Shown here: piece by piece, positions 1-10,849 of the stretch
How the letters are laid out: each line of letters begins with the position of its first letter
Numbering within the stretch: the stretch's first letter is position 1
Assembly: GCF_901933205.1 (NCBI RefSeq)
Contig: NC_044600.1
Span: 11,942,501-12,006,500 of the forward strand
DNA: 64,000 nt
Source of the DNA: Camarhynchus parvulus
Taxonomy: Eukaryota > Chordata > Aves > Passeriformes > Thraupidae
Reading direction: 5' to 3'
Notes under the pieces: model-generated
Seen by the model: only the letters and a program-made list of their open reading frames with translations
What the model was told of the DNA's origin: nothing
Database searches by the model: none
Translations under genes and position numbers: made by a program

Positions 1-949
1 ACAGGGGCACACATTTTACTTCTGTCTCCTTTTTACAAGTGTCCCAGTTTTGGGAAGCTGAATTTGAAACAGTGAATCCAGCTACAGCCTAATTTTCAGT
101 AATGCTGAAATCCAGCATAAGCGCCTACAAATACTGAACATTTTGGAAAAACTCGACCTAAATCATTGACCCAAGGTCATGCAGCAGAGTTAAGAAGTGA
201 ATCCAGATGTCCCCATGATTAGCTCTGTCTACTGGCATTCAGTCAAGTCTTCCCTCCTAAAATAAGCTTCCTGAAGCATCTAAGACTATAGTCTTAGAAC
301 TCCCCTGAACACCCAGCACTGGTAAAACCTGATTTTCAAATGAAGAAGGGGGGGGAAAACCCCAGTTCATTATTTTTTCCTCAGGTGATCACTGAATGAC
401 CAATCAAAGGGCAGCTCAGAGTCATTTGATCTCAAACTTCTTCCTATAAATAAAAAAAGGGAAGATTCTTCTCCCTTTTCAAAAAGCATGAAGAAAAAAT
501 GTTCTGCCTCATTAATTCTAGACCTGAGTAATTAAATCTGCTCTCTGTTGCAATCTGTATCCCATGTGTATCACCAACCTGGAATTTCTGGAACTCAATA
601 CATAAGGAAGCTATTCAATAAAAGGAAATACTAGGACAAAAGGATTAGAGATAGGTCTGACCCAGACTGAAAGACTCCCTCTATCAGAGAAGAATCCAGT
701 TCCTCATCCAGAGTTCAACTTTTCAATTTTGACCAGCATCTCAAACCAAACACTGCAAGAACAATGGATCTCCCAGAACCAGACCACCTCTCACCTCTGG
801 TTCAGGGGCAGAAGAACAGAGGGAACAAGTTGAGGAGACCTGTGTGGTATTGCCACAGAAGTGGAACAGCACTACCTGTCTGTACAGGTTAACTGCTTGG
901 CAGAAGAGAATGAAACAGAATATTTCAGTCAGAAGGGAATATTCTGCAA
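1..949. other. Non-coding stretch, no gene seen
   Basis: AT-leaning sequence with stops in all frames at short intervals. I see no exon with plausible flanking splice sites, no RNA gene and no recognisable repeat. Confidence 0.6.
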
Positions 950-1150
950 TGACCAGCTAGTCCATCTGCCTGACCGGAGCTGACCAAAAGTTAAAGTATG
1001 GTATTATGGGCATTGTCCAAATGCCTCCTAAATGCTGTTAGGCTTGAGAAATTGACAATTCCTCTCTAGGAAGCCTGTTTCAGTTTTTGACCACCCTCTC
1101 CTTAAAGAAAGGCTTCCCAATGTCCAGTTTATGTAAAAGACCTGTGAGAA
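950..1150 (-). mobile_element. CR1 LINE 3' region fragment, minus strand
   Basis: The plus strand here reads like the reverse complement of the untranslated 3' part of an avian CR1 non-LTR retrotransposon. Recognisable phrases are GGGCATTGTCCAAATGCC near 1009-1026, the AGGAAGCCTGTTTCAG block near 1069-1084, and the 'GACCACCCTCTCCTTAAAG' block that follows. These fragments are normally 5'-truncated copies made by target-primed reverse transcription. The copy has many substitutions and no flanking direct repeats that I could see. It is inert and is one of the clearest pointers to a bird genome. Exact edges are estimates. Confidence 0.75.
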
Positions 1151-4100
1151 AATTATAAGGAGCTTTAGTAGTTAAAATCCAAAGTCTTCACTGCAAGCTC
1201 AATTATACCTACTTATCCATTAAATGAATATCAAAGGATTCACTGCAGCTGAGCTAAGTGACCTCATTTTCCATCTTTGCCTTCATGCATTCAAGTTCAA
1301 GCATAAGAAACATCTTTACCCTCTTGGTGTGTTTAATTCTAGAGCATTTCAGGTATAATCTGCACCTAAGTCAAAAGGCATTTAAACAAAGCCGTTAGAT
1401 TTCAAAATTTGTCTTATCCTCATTTGGCTCCCAGAATTTTAGCTGCTTTCCTTACATGATCTGCTCACATCTGCGCTCCAGCTGAGCCACGTTCATGCCC
1501 CACTGACCTGACCACTGCCATCTCTGCAATCTTGCAGCTGAGAATAACCAGCAATGCACTCAGTCCCTGTGAGCATCAAGAGCCTTTCATGGAGGAGGAG
1601 GCAGAGAAGAGCCAGCCTTTATATAAGAGGGAAAAGTAGGATTTCACAGAAAAAACATTGTTCAGCTAAGGTGAGTAATGGGAGCTGCACGCCTGGAGTG
1701 CCCTGGTCCAGCTCCCCCGGGCAATGTGGACTGGAGGTGTCAGCACCTTGCAGGATTACTCTCTGCAATGGCAGCTGGCAGATATTTTTCTAACAGAGAG
1801 CACAGCAACATGGTTCACACTCATCTGATTCCATTTGCTGCTGCTCCTATTCAAACTCGGCTAATCCGATCAAGTTATTTCTTGGCCTGTGCCTTAAAGC
1901 TGAGTAAGTAAACACCTTTCATAAGGCCTGAGCCCACTTCTTTCAAGTGCATGATTAAGGGCTAGACTTGAGCATTATTGTGAGAAAACCTACTACATTA
2001 CTTGCAATTCCCAAAATCACTCTCAGGTGTCTTGAAGTGGCACTTTCCACCCAGTGTTTTACTCCTTGCATTACAAACATATAATACAGTCACAAAGGGG
2101 AACAAACACCAAATATCCATCTGTGTTTCAGCTGCCCTGGAGAACGGCTCTTTGAGCTGAGAATAGCTCACAATGGCACCACTTAGAGACTGTGATGCAA
2201 AATATTTTCTGTGGCTACCAGACCTTCCCCACAGATGTCTCTTCTTGTTTACTATGAAGTAGGCAGATGATAAATATAGTCAGCAAATGTATTTTGGACA
2301 AAGTTGTACTCATCTGTAGTATTTGCATTAAGTAACACTAGAAGACTTATGCAGCAGAAAAGATGTTGGCCCAACTGTAATTCTTTCTCTGGTACACCAA
2401 GGATGAACTAATGAAGTTTACAAATTTTGTTTTCAAGAAGAATTGTTGCCACTTATGCTAGTATTGCTAATAATATAACTGATCTTGGTAATAATATAAC
2501 TGGGGTATTTTCTCCTATTTTAAAAACACCCCCACATGCTTCTCTTTCTCTTCTCTGAGGCATTTTTAACTTCACATCCAATATTCTCTTTTGCACGATC
2601 TTGCCCACATCACTTCTCAACTAGCTCCTCAAAAGATGGATACTTGTTTTGAAAGCTTCAGGAATAAAGGAATATTTAAACAATTAACTGCAATCATATT
2701 CATCATCCAGCATGGTACCATGGATATGCACTAGAAATATAATGAGAAAGTAAAACTTTCCTTCAGGAAGAAGAAAAGAGAAGATAAACACCCACAGATC
2801 TCTCTCTCATTACTTTCTTATCTTTTTTAGACTACAAATATGTCAGTCACTGGAACACTTTCATACTAGGTCATTATTGTTACACATATTATGCACAAAG
2901 ACCCAAGGCCTCATTCTGTCATAGATAAGCTATTCACACACATCCTTTTTTTCCTCTTACAGTTTATTTGCATGGCTGGCTGGATAATCAGTCATAATAA
3001 CAAAATATGACTCAGCATGGCTGAATGTCCAATTCATTTTGGGGATTTTCTTGGAGTTTTTTTTTTTTTTTAACTATTGAAGACCAGAAAAGATGTGTCC
3101 CTCCCAGATAATGTTAATGTAAAAAAGATTTGATTCAACACAGAGGTCAGGGGAAGGGGAATGGATCAAACAGCGACATTTCTACTGCTGTGCCCTCAAA
3201 GAGGCTCTGGCCTCTTTAGCTGCTCTGACCATGCTGCAGGGTGCAGGGTCCCTTGTGCCCCACTGCAGCATGGACAGGGGGATTTGTCCCAAAATCCCCT
3301 CCTCAGGGTGGAGGGAGGATGCAGGACAGAGGTCACGTTCCTCAAGGATGGGCATCCTTGATATTAAGGACATATGTACTTTTCTGGACACCTAAATTCT
3401 GTCTGTGGGTTATTGCAATTGTGCAAGCACACAGAATATTTTAAAATATGATTTATTTCACATCTGCAATAGTCCAGTACTAAGAATCCTCCTAGTATCA
3501 GTCAAAATCAACACTCCAGCATGACCACTAATGAAATATGTGGGTCCCTCTCTCTCACAGGATAACTCTCCTCTACTCAAGTAAGTTAATGGCAGTAGCA
3601 GTGGGCACTGCCATCCTGCTGAGCAATCCTGGCAGCATGAATGTGACTGACAAAGATGGTGAATCTGAATGTTTGACATCTCTGGTCCCTGGTTTTCAAG
3701 TAAGAGACTAGCCCAGCAGAAAAGGCTGCAGTGTGAGAACATATTTCACCTGGGACAGAGTGAAAATAGTATTCAGAGCTTGGCCCTCCATTCAGCCAGA
3801 TCCAGTGGCACATGTCTCTATTTTTAACCATCTGTGTAATTCTTGGGTGAAAGAAGCAGGATATATTTGTGTTTTCCAGAATTAGGGTAACCATGAGTTT
3901 TTTTACCTAGGGCTTTCCTGACTAAAGCACCTTAAATTGTGTAACCATATACTAATAATGTCTGTTACTGTATTTAACAGAACAAAATTAGGCTGGCTGA
4001 GGAAATCCACATTAAAATCAGCTGATGAAAGGAATCACATTGTAATGTAGATGCATAAAAAGCACATGGAAGTTATTTCTATGATAATCTGACTACAGAA

Positions 4101-4837
4101 GACCACCAAGACCAGCAAGATTCCTGACAAACATCTACACAGGAGCATGAAGCCAGCAGCAGCAGTTAAAAATGCCCATGACCTTTAGCTGGCAGTCCCA
4201 GTTTCCTCAGAATTCCACACCACGTTTGAGAGGTAAACATCATCTGTACTCCCAGGCTCCTTCCTTAGTGCACTGCTTACGTGCACATCTGCCGAAAATC
4301 ACTAGCAAACTACACAGTAGTTTAACTGAAACTCAAACAGGGAAAACATTCAATTAGGCAGAGAGAAAAGCTAGCTTTCTCCTTCCTTTCCTTCCTCTTA
4401 GCAGCCTTTCTGCAAGAGATCAGCACTGAAACTCTTTATCTACTTTGAAACTTGTTTTACACCCGCCCTGATTTAATGTCAAAATTTCTTCCAATTCAAT
4501 TTGGTTTTAACAAGTGAGAAGTGCAAAACAAACAAGGAATTAAAGCTGTGTCCCTAATTATTGCTTACATAGAGCAAGTGCTCCAAAGAGCCAGCAGAGA
4601 TTTGAGGCAGCACTGCCCGAAGGGGCACAGAGCACTGATCCTGGCCCAGCCACCACAATGGCTGTGCTCACCCCCACAGCTTGGCACCAACTGCAAAAGC
4701 TGAGGCAGAGGATGGGTGCTCAGGCTGTCATCTTCCTCTCAAAGCCAGAATTTACCCTGGTGCCATGAACATCTCCCAGTGGAAGGATCTCCAGCTCTGC
4801 GCTCATCCCGAGGACGAGCGCTGCATGGTTATCAGGT
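1151..4837. other. Non-coding stretch with minor repeats
   Basis: No gene is supported. The stretch contains a T15 run at about 3057-3071 and a short direct repeat of TAATAATATAACTG at 2468-2481 and 2489-2502. Short open frames near 3.2-3.9 kb overlap each other on both strands and have no recognisable content. I found no tRNA-like or snRNA-like sequence. Confidence 0.55.
2468..2502. repeat. Short direct repeat, 14 bp, period 21
   Basis: TAATAATATAACTG occurs at 2468-2481 and again at 2489-2502, separated by seven bases. This is a simple local duplication in AT-rich DNA, with no sign of function. Confidence 0.8.
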
Positions 4838-5405
4838 TAGGGATGTTAAGGATTGTGCTTCTCCCCCTCTACTCTGCCCTCATGAGAACCCACCTGGAGT
4901 TCTGCATCCATGTCTGGGGTCTTCAGCAAAAACAGATGTGGACCTGCTGCAGGAAGTCCAGAGAAAGGGCCACAAAAATGATGAGAGGGCTGGGGCACCT
5001 CTGCTCTGGAGACAGGCTGAGAGACCTGGGGTTCTTCAGCCTGGAGAAGAGATGCCTCTGGGGAGACCTCACTGTGGCATTCAAAGACAAAAGGGAGCTT
5101 ATAAAAAAGAGGGAGAGATACTTTTTACATAGGTGGATATTTATAGGAAAAGGGAGAATGGTTTTAAACCAAATGAGATTAGATTTGGATTAGATATTAG
5201 GAGGCAATCCTTCACAGTGAGGGTGGTGAAGCCCTGGCACAATTAGCCCAGAGAGGCTGTGGATGCCCACCCTGGAAGTGTTCAAGGCCAGGCTGGATGT
5301 GGCCCTGAGCAATCTGGTCTGGTGGAAGGTGTCCCTGCCATGGCAGAGGGGTTGGAATCAGATGATCTTTAAGGTCCCTTCCAGCCCAAACCTTTCAATG
5401 CTTCT
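4838..5405 (+). mobile_element. CR1 LINE, 3' end of reverse-transcriptase ORF plus 3' tail
   Basis: A 5'-truncated CR1 retrotransposon. Translation shows the C-terminal part of CR1 ORF2, which encodes the endonuclease/reverse transcriptase used for target-primed retrotransposition. PLYSALMRTHLEFCIHVWG at about 4864-4920 corresponds to the family's 'LYSALVRPHLEYCIQFWG' type segment. It is followed by DVDLLQEVQRK, ATKMMRGLGHL, GFFSLEKRCLWGDL and KGAYKKEGE pieces. These lie in two different reading frames, so at least two frameshifts break the ORF between about 4930 and 5110. A further in-frame piece is LEVFKARLDVALSNLVWW at 5269-5322. The element ends in the typical CR1 3' sequence around ATGATCTTTAAGGTCCCTTC at about 5361-5380. 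The catalytic core is absent, so this is a dead copy. The left edge is estimated from where the similarity begins. Confidence 0.9.
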
Positions 5406-7353
5406 CTTTGGCTGTCTTCAAAGTGAGCCCCTGGCTACGATCAGTGCTGTTGCAAAATGTAATCCAAAGTACCTAAACTTATTCCTTCTACACTGAAGTT
5501 AAAATGAATAAGAAATCAAGTACAGTGCCACAAAATGCTTCTCTTCAGCCTCAGAAGCTTGTTTACCATTGCTGTAGTAGCTGAGCTGCTGAATGAAATA
5601 TTTACAACTATTCATGCAATCAAACTCATTTTCCTTAGGAAATAACTGATTAGGTGTCTCACATCTGTTCCTGACAATGATTTAAGCCTCTGCTGATCCC
5701 TATCTAGACCTGACGTGAATGTTAATGTTTTGGAAACCATCATCCTCAATAGGAGGGTGATAACAGACTCTGGGTCTGGTGGTGCTGCACTGCAATGGGG
5801 GAGCTCTGCTGCATCTGCAGTTGAAGGGTGACACAACCAGCCCACAGTTCCCTCTAACCCTGTGACCCAGGGCTTGGGAAGCCTGGCAGGAGACAGAAGC
5901 TAGAGCAGAGCTCAATGCAGAATTATCTTGAGAATTATCTTCCTATCCCTGTCAGAAGTTTTTAATATCTCCCAGATGCTTGCTTCCTTTATGCAGAGTA
6001 GCAATCCTACTCCTCCACTCTCCAGCACTGCACGTCATCCTTTCACCAATGTTTCCCCATCAGGGCCCTTTGATGGAAGCTGCTGCAAGTGTTGCAAGGT
6101 TGTGAGAAAAATCAGCTGCTAATAAAGCTGATTGACATTATACCCTCACAAAGCACGATGTTCATGTCAGGAAAGACAAAAAATAATTCCAAATATTTTC
6201 TCACATAAAAGCAAAAACTCCAATGACAGAAGAGTTGGTCTCTATTACTCCTGGTAAGGGTGATAATTGAGCTTCCTAAATTCTGGCCAGAGCAACTAGG
6301 CCAGAAGAAAATGTTTGGCAACACTTATCAAGTATTACCTGAAGGTCAAGGGAGTAAAAACCAAGTGAAATAAATGAACATTGGCCTGCCAGTGACCTTG
6401 TAGAGCTGTAATTCAAATAGAAATGAAGTCTATGTAAGTGTCTGAAGAGTAATCTCTAAAGCAGTCAGAAATGCTGCATAAAAGTAGATTTCAAACACAA
6501 TCCAAAGAAGATTAAACTGGCAATTCATCTCTCTTAGGACTTCTATACATCATAAATAGGCATTATGGCTTCTATGTAAAGCAGCCCATTATCTGATTTA
6601 TTCACCAATATCTCTTCTTATTCAAACAATTCAAACCAGACTATATTAGCAAATCCCAGAAAAATTTCCTCAGCACTGCAACTTTTGAAATAAGTTGATG
6701 ATTTATATTTATAAAATTCTACTTACTGTACAACTAAATTCATGTTTGTTAATATAATACACTATCTCTAAGGACAATTTTAAAGAAAGATGCTATCCCA
6801 GCTGGATCATTTATTAATATTCACATGCTTTCCTTCAAAAAAAAATCACAACACAGAAGCTGTTCTTGTTGGCATTAGTCTTTTTTTCATCCCCCAAGTG
6901 AAAACAGAAATTCTGCTCTAGTCACAACAGTATATTACCAACAAACTCATCATTCTAACACTTCAGACTCCATTTGAACACTCCTTGCCCTTTTAACTAT
7001 GACTATATCCAATATAAGGAATTCAGCTCCAGATTCAAAACATGTACCCTGGATAAGACAAAACTCTGACTCAGCCCCATTTCAGGTTTATAAATGGCTT
7101 AGTGGCAATTTTAGTCCATTTTTTTGCAATTATTCTTCTCCCATTTTAGGCGATGGATTTTTGCCCTTTCCAGACAATACACCAGGATTATTGCAGAATC
7201 AAATACATTTTCCTTCTAACCACCTTCTTCTGGGAGCCTCTCCTTCCATTCTCTGAATAATTTCCAGAAAGTTGAGAAACAGAATTGCAGACAATTTTCC
7301 CATGCAAAATAATTTTCAGCAAGGCCTCCTGAGTTGTGCAACCTTCCCCAAAT
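5406..7353. other. Non-coding stretch, no gene seen
   Basis: AT-rich DNA with short chance ORFs only. No repeat family was recognised. The part from 6540 to 7010 is especially A+T rich and lacks CpG. Confidence 0.55.
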
Positions 7354-7426
7354 AATGGACTTCAGCTCCAGCCCCAGTGAGACACAGACACCTGGAGGTC
7401 TCACCGGACTGGAGCTGAAGTCCATT
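7354..7426. other. Near-perfect 73-nt hairpin (inverted repeat)
   Basis: An 18-base left arm, AATGGACTTCAGCTCCAG (7354-7371), is the exact reverse complement of the right arm, CTGGAGCTGAAGTCCATT (7409-7426). Inside lies a second perfect pairing of GTGAGAC (7377-7383) with GTCTCAC (7398-7404). The two stems are separated by a 5 by 4 base internal loop, and the whole is closed by a 14-base loop. A transcript of either strand would fold into a stable pre-miRNA-sized stem. The arms are too perfect to be old neutral sequence. It could be a young fold-back rearrangement, a small RNA hairpin, or a tiny transposon remnant. I do not recognise a known miRNA in it. Confidence 0.85.
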
Positions 7427-7452
7427 GAAAGGCCAAGCTGAAAGGCCAAGTC
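7427..7452. repeat. 13-bp tandem duplication next to the hairpin
   Basis: GAAAGGCCAAG occurs at 7427-7437 and again at 7440-7450, a period of 13. It directly abuts the right arm of the 73-nt hairpin. Two local rearrangements side by side suggest a replication slippage or template-switch event here. Confidence 0.8.
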
Positions 7453-8834
7453 CCATGAGATGTGCAGATGGCTCAGATGAGAAGGTGCTTTCTCAGAAGC
7501 CCATGCTGCAGCAGAATGAGCAACGAGAATTGTCAGCCCCAGGACTGGCACCCAAGGCCAGTGCAAGCGCCCCGTGCAATTACACAGCTGCACATCCCTG
7601 CTGAGTGTGGGAGGTTAACCCCAGAGTTTATGACGGAAAGAAAATACAGTAACTCACTTTTCCTCTGTTGACACATTGTCTCCACTAATGAGAAGGCTCA
7701 GCCCTCTGCATAAGCAAAATTAAACAGAAGATGTAGGTGTCAAGATTAGCACAAAGAGTTTGTTTTATTAATACTTCCTGCTGTGCCCTTTGGACGGAAA
7801 GGCTGCTACAAAAGGAAGCCATTACAATTATTCAGGAGTAAAAGCAAACTATTAATACTCATCTTTAATATATACATCAGTAGCGGAGTCAACCCAAGTC
7901 CCACCTTTTTGTCTCGTGTGAGTCACTTAACACACACACTTAACACATCACTTAATAAAATTTGATTGGAAGCAGTTTGATCAGAGTGAATGTTTTTAAG
8001 TTACTGTAAATTGAGCCAGTGTACATTGTGCTCAGAGACAGGACAAACAGGTTTATAGTCAAACTTCCTCAGCAAGGGGTGTAACCCTCCCCAGCCATTA
8101 GAGCCTCCCTAATTGCTGCCTTTGCTGTCACAAGCCAACAGTGGACCAAACACACAGCATCCTCCTCTACACATAAACACCTGTTTGCAGTTTGTGCAGC
8201 AGAGCTTTGAACAGCCTAAAAACAAGCACTGACTCCTCTTTTTCTCTTCGGCTGGTACTTTGGGAGAGGTCCCCACAAAGAGCTCTGGTGGAAGTTCAAC
8301 CTTTGTCTTCATCAGGGCCAGGGGTTTACCTCATTCCCTTCAGATAAAGCCTCTGCATTGCCTTGAAAATCTTCCTATAATGCTGCTATATCTATGCAAA
8401 ATACCTGTCAGCAATGGGAGCTCTTATCAGCTCATCTATTGCTCATTAATTACCCCAAAAAATGGTTTACTTAGTTCGTTGTTTATGATCAAAACTTTAT
8501 TGTCCAGAAGCAATGCACTGCATTGTGCTCTGCATTAAACCAAGATTAAAGTAGGCTGAGCCCAGAAAAGAACCAACAAACCTTTTATTAGTTTCCTTTA
8601 AGCATGTGTGTATGCATGTGTTTGTGGGCTGAACAGATGATGCAAGAAAGGAGATTAGCATTTTTATAGATATGATTCCTGCCATTGCTACATACTCGAA
8701 AATCTTGCCTAGGCTTTGGCACTTTGTAAACAAGAATAAACACACCTACAAATATCTTTGCATTTATCTATTAGTCAATCAGTCAATCTGCTTATAACTG
8801 ACACTCAGCAAAGCACCTCACATTTACTTATAGG
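7453..8834. other. Non-coding stretch, no gene seen
   Basis: Mixed-composition DNA with overlapping short frames on both strands and no recognisable domain. No RNA gene or clear repeat was found. Confidence 0.5.
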
Positions 8835-8885
8835 TGAGGGGGAACACCTCGATAATCCTTCCAACTCAGAATATTCCACAATCCT
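8835..8885 (+). mobile_element. CR1 LINE 3'-tail scrap
   Basis: The segment AATCCTTCCAACTCAGAATA, at about 8852-8871, followed by a TTCCACAATCC stretch, resembles the extreme 3' end of some avian CR1 subfamilies, where a 'CCTTCCAACTCAGAATATTC' type sequence precedes the short terminal repeats. Only about 50 bases match, so this is a minimal, strongly 5'-truncated copy or a chance resemblance. Confidence 0.45.
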
Positions 8886-9412
8886 GGGGAGGCAGAGGCT
8901 CAGTGCAGGTCTCTGCTGAGCCGTGATGCTGCTGCTGGATAAACAGGGGTGAAGCCTCTGCCCAGAGCCAGGGCCCAGAGAACAGGCAGGTACAAGTGCA
9001 GGTACCACACAGCAGCCAGCCAAAACCTGGGAACTCAGTGTAAAACTGAAAACACATTTCTATTTCACACAACAGGCCCCTGCAGAGCAGCCCTGAAGAA
9101 CTGAGGTCCCAGGAGCTGATGGAAGGTGCTGTGCAGGGTGGCAGAGCCCTGCATGCCATGGGAGAGTGGTGCAGGAAAGACCAACCCCTTGCTGTCCCTG
9201 CCTGCTGTCACACCAGGGGACAGGGATCCAGCAGGAGGGTGGTACAGGCTGTCAGCTCTGCAAAGATCAGGCAGCAAATGTTTGAAGGCAGTTGTTAGCC
9301 AGGTCACCTCTCTGATCATCCCAGAACATGTGTGTGACCTGCAAACCACCCGATGTTCACCTCCCACCACCTGCAACAGGAGCCCAGCTCCAATGCACAG
9401 CTGTGCATGCTT
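8886..9412. other. Non-coding stretch, moderately GC-rich
   Basis: Overlapping open frames occur on both strands (for example 9126-9602 plus and 9065-9580 minus). They have low-complexity, chance-like translations and none is recognisable as a protein. No exon is supported. Confidence 0.5.
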
Positions 9413-9458
9413 GTATGTGAGTGTGTCTGTGTGTTTATGTGTGTGTTTGTGTGTGTGT
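9413..9458. repeat. GT-rich microsatellite
   Basis: Interrupted (GT)n, with runs of GTGTGT broken by A, C and T. It gives repetitive Val/Cys or Thr/His translations in the surrounding frames, which is why those frames stay open. Confidence 0.85.
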
Positions 9459-9539
9459 CCTCCAAAGCCCGGGCTCCAAGGCCTGGCTCTGCCCCCTCCC
9501 TCTCTCCCAAACAAAGATGTTTTGCAGCGCTCTCCACAG

Positions 9540-9790
9540 CAATGTTTAGCGAGCCTCCCGGTTACCATAGCGTTATGCACTAAAGGAATGTCGACAAATT
9601 AATCAATTGTATAATTGTGTTTGCCTAAGAATACAAGTCAGTCAGATGATTCAATGCATTTCAACAGCTCCATGGAGTTTGGTTAACGTATTTCCTCTTC
9701 TACCACCTCGGTGTTACCCTCATTGGCGCTGACATTTTTCAATATTTCAATTTCCCTTTACAGGCACATTGGCAGGTAGGTGATCTCTGC
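9540..9790. promoter_or_regulatory. Candidate conserved non-coding element A
   Basis: An AT-rich block that keeps several isolated CpGs (AGCGAG, CCCGG, TAGCGTT, GTCGAC, AACGTA, CTCGG, GGCGCT) outside any CpG island. It also has dense TAAT/ATTA-type homeodomain sites (AAATTAATCAATTG near 9596). GTTACCATAGCGTT near 9561 resembles an RFX X-box with one good half site. Retained CpGs in unmethylation-poor AT-rich DNA are typical of sequence under constraint. No ORF or repeat explains it. Conservation itself cannot be tested here, so this is inference. Confidence 0.4.
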
Positions 9791-10849
9791 TGCACGCTAA
9801 GTTGAGCTGTTTTCCTTCTTCCTTGCCTGCTTCATTTCTGTCTTGTTTTATCTACTTCCTTCTCTCCTTCTTTTAATAAGATAGACATAATACATTCAAC
9901 TTTACACTAATTACACTGTGTTTTTAAAGTTACTAATTCATCACTAGTGGTCAGCAGTCACTTCTTTCTTCTAGATTTTATCCTGCATGATTTAGAGAAT
10001 TTTGCTCTGATCAGCACCAGAGCAGAGCTGATACTAAGTCCAGGTTCCCAACTTACTTTAGGAATATCAGGTTAAAAGGGAACCCCAACCCAGCACTCCA
10101 GTCTTGGAAAATAATCCTGGAAAACAACAACATCTCTTCAACCTGCCAAGGGGCACCAGAAGCCCAAGAACACATCCTCATGTCATACAGTAAACCTATG
10201 ATTCACATAAGAAGCATGTAAGATTAAACTGTTCTGTGACACAGAAAAGGGCAGGTAGAGATCACTGCCAGTATTGCAAGCCCATGGAGCCACACAGAGT
10301 TTATTTATGCCAGCAACAGAGCCCAGAAAATTCACCATGGAGTGTAATATGGTCACTGGCAATACAGTCTGAAGGAAAAACGTCTCTGGCCCAAAATCTG
10401 ATGAACAGGTTGAACCAGGGAGCATGCCAGAAAAATCTGAAGGCAATTGTGCCTGTCTAATGCTACAAGGAATCTGCACTGTTCATTTTCAATGTCTAGT
10501 GTCGAGAGGAACTCAGATGTGGGAGAACAAAGATTCAGACCTGCAGCAACAGAGAATAATATTTCTTGCCTCATCTCCCAAGAAAACAGCAGAAGACTTG
10601 ATACATGGGGTTAAAATGTAAACAAACAAGATCCGTTCTCCTTTCAAGCATACATTAAAAATATGACTACACTGCAGAGCAAAGAACTAATTCTGCAAAT
10701 GTAATTTCCTATCTCCAGGAACTCTCTAATTTAATTGTATAACCTCTTTCATAAGATTATCAAGATCTATCTCAAAACTACCCTAATTGAAAGACTCTTA
10801 TGCAACTTCAATCCTTGGGTAGATACAAGCTTTCTTCTAACTCTCCACC
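9791..10849. other. Non-coding stretch, no gene seen
   Basis: AT-rich to moderate sequence. The overlapping short ORFs near 10.18-10.62 kb on both strands show no domain content. A pyrimidine-rich tract occupies about 9810-9880. Confidence 0.5.

Noticed and set aside
9065..9602. Paired plus and minus frames of 158-171 codons
   Set aside because: Both run through a GT microsatellite, which gives Val/Cys and Thr/His repeats. Not credible as protein.
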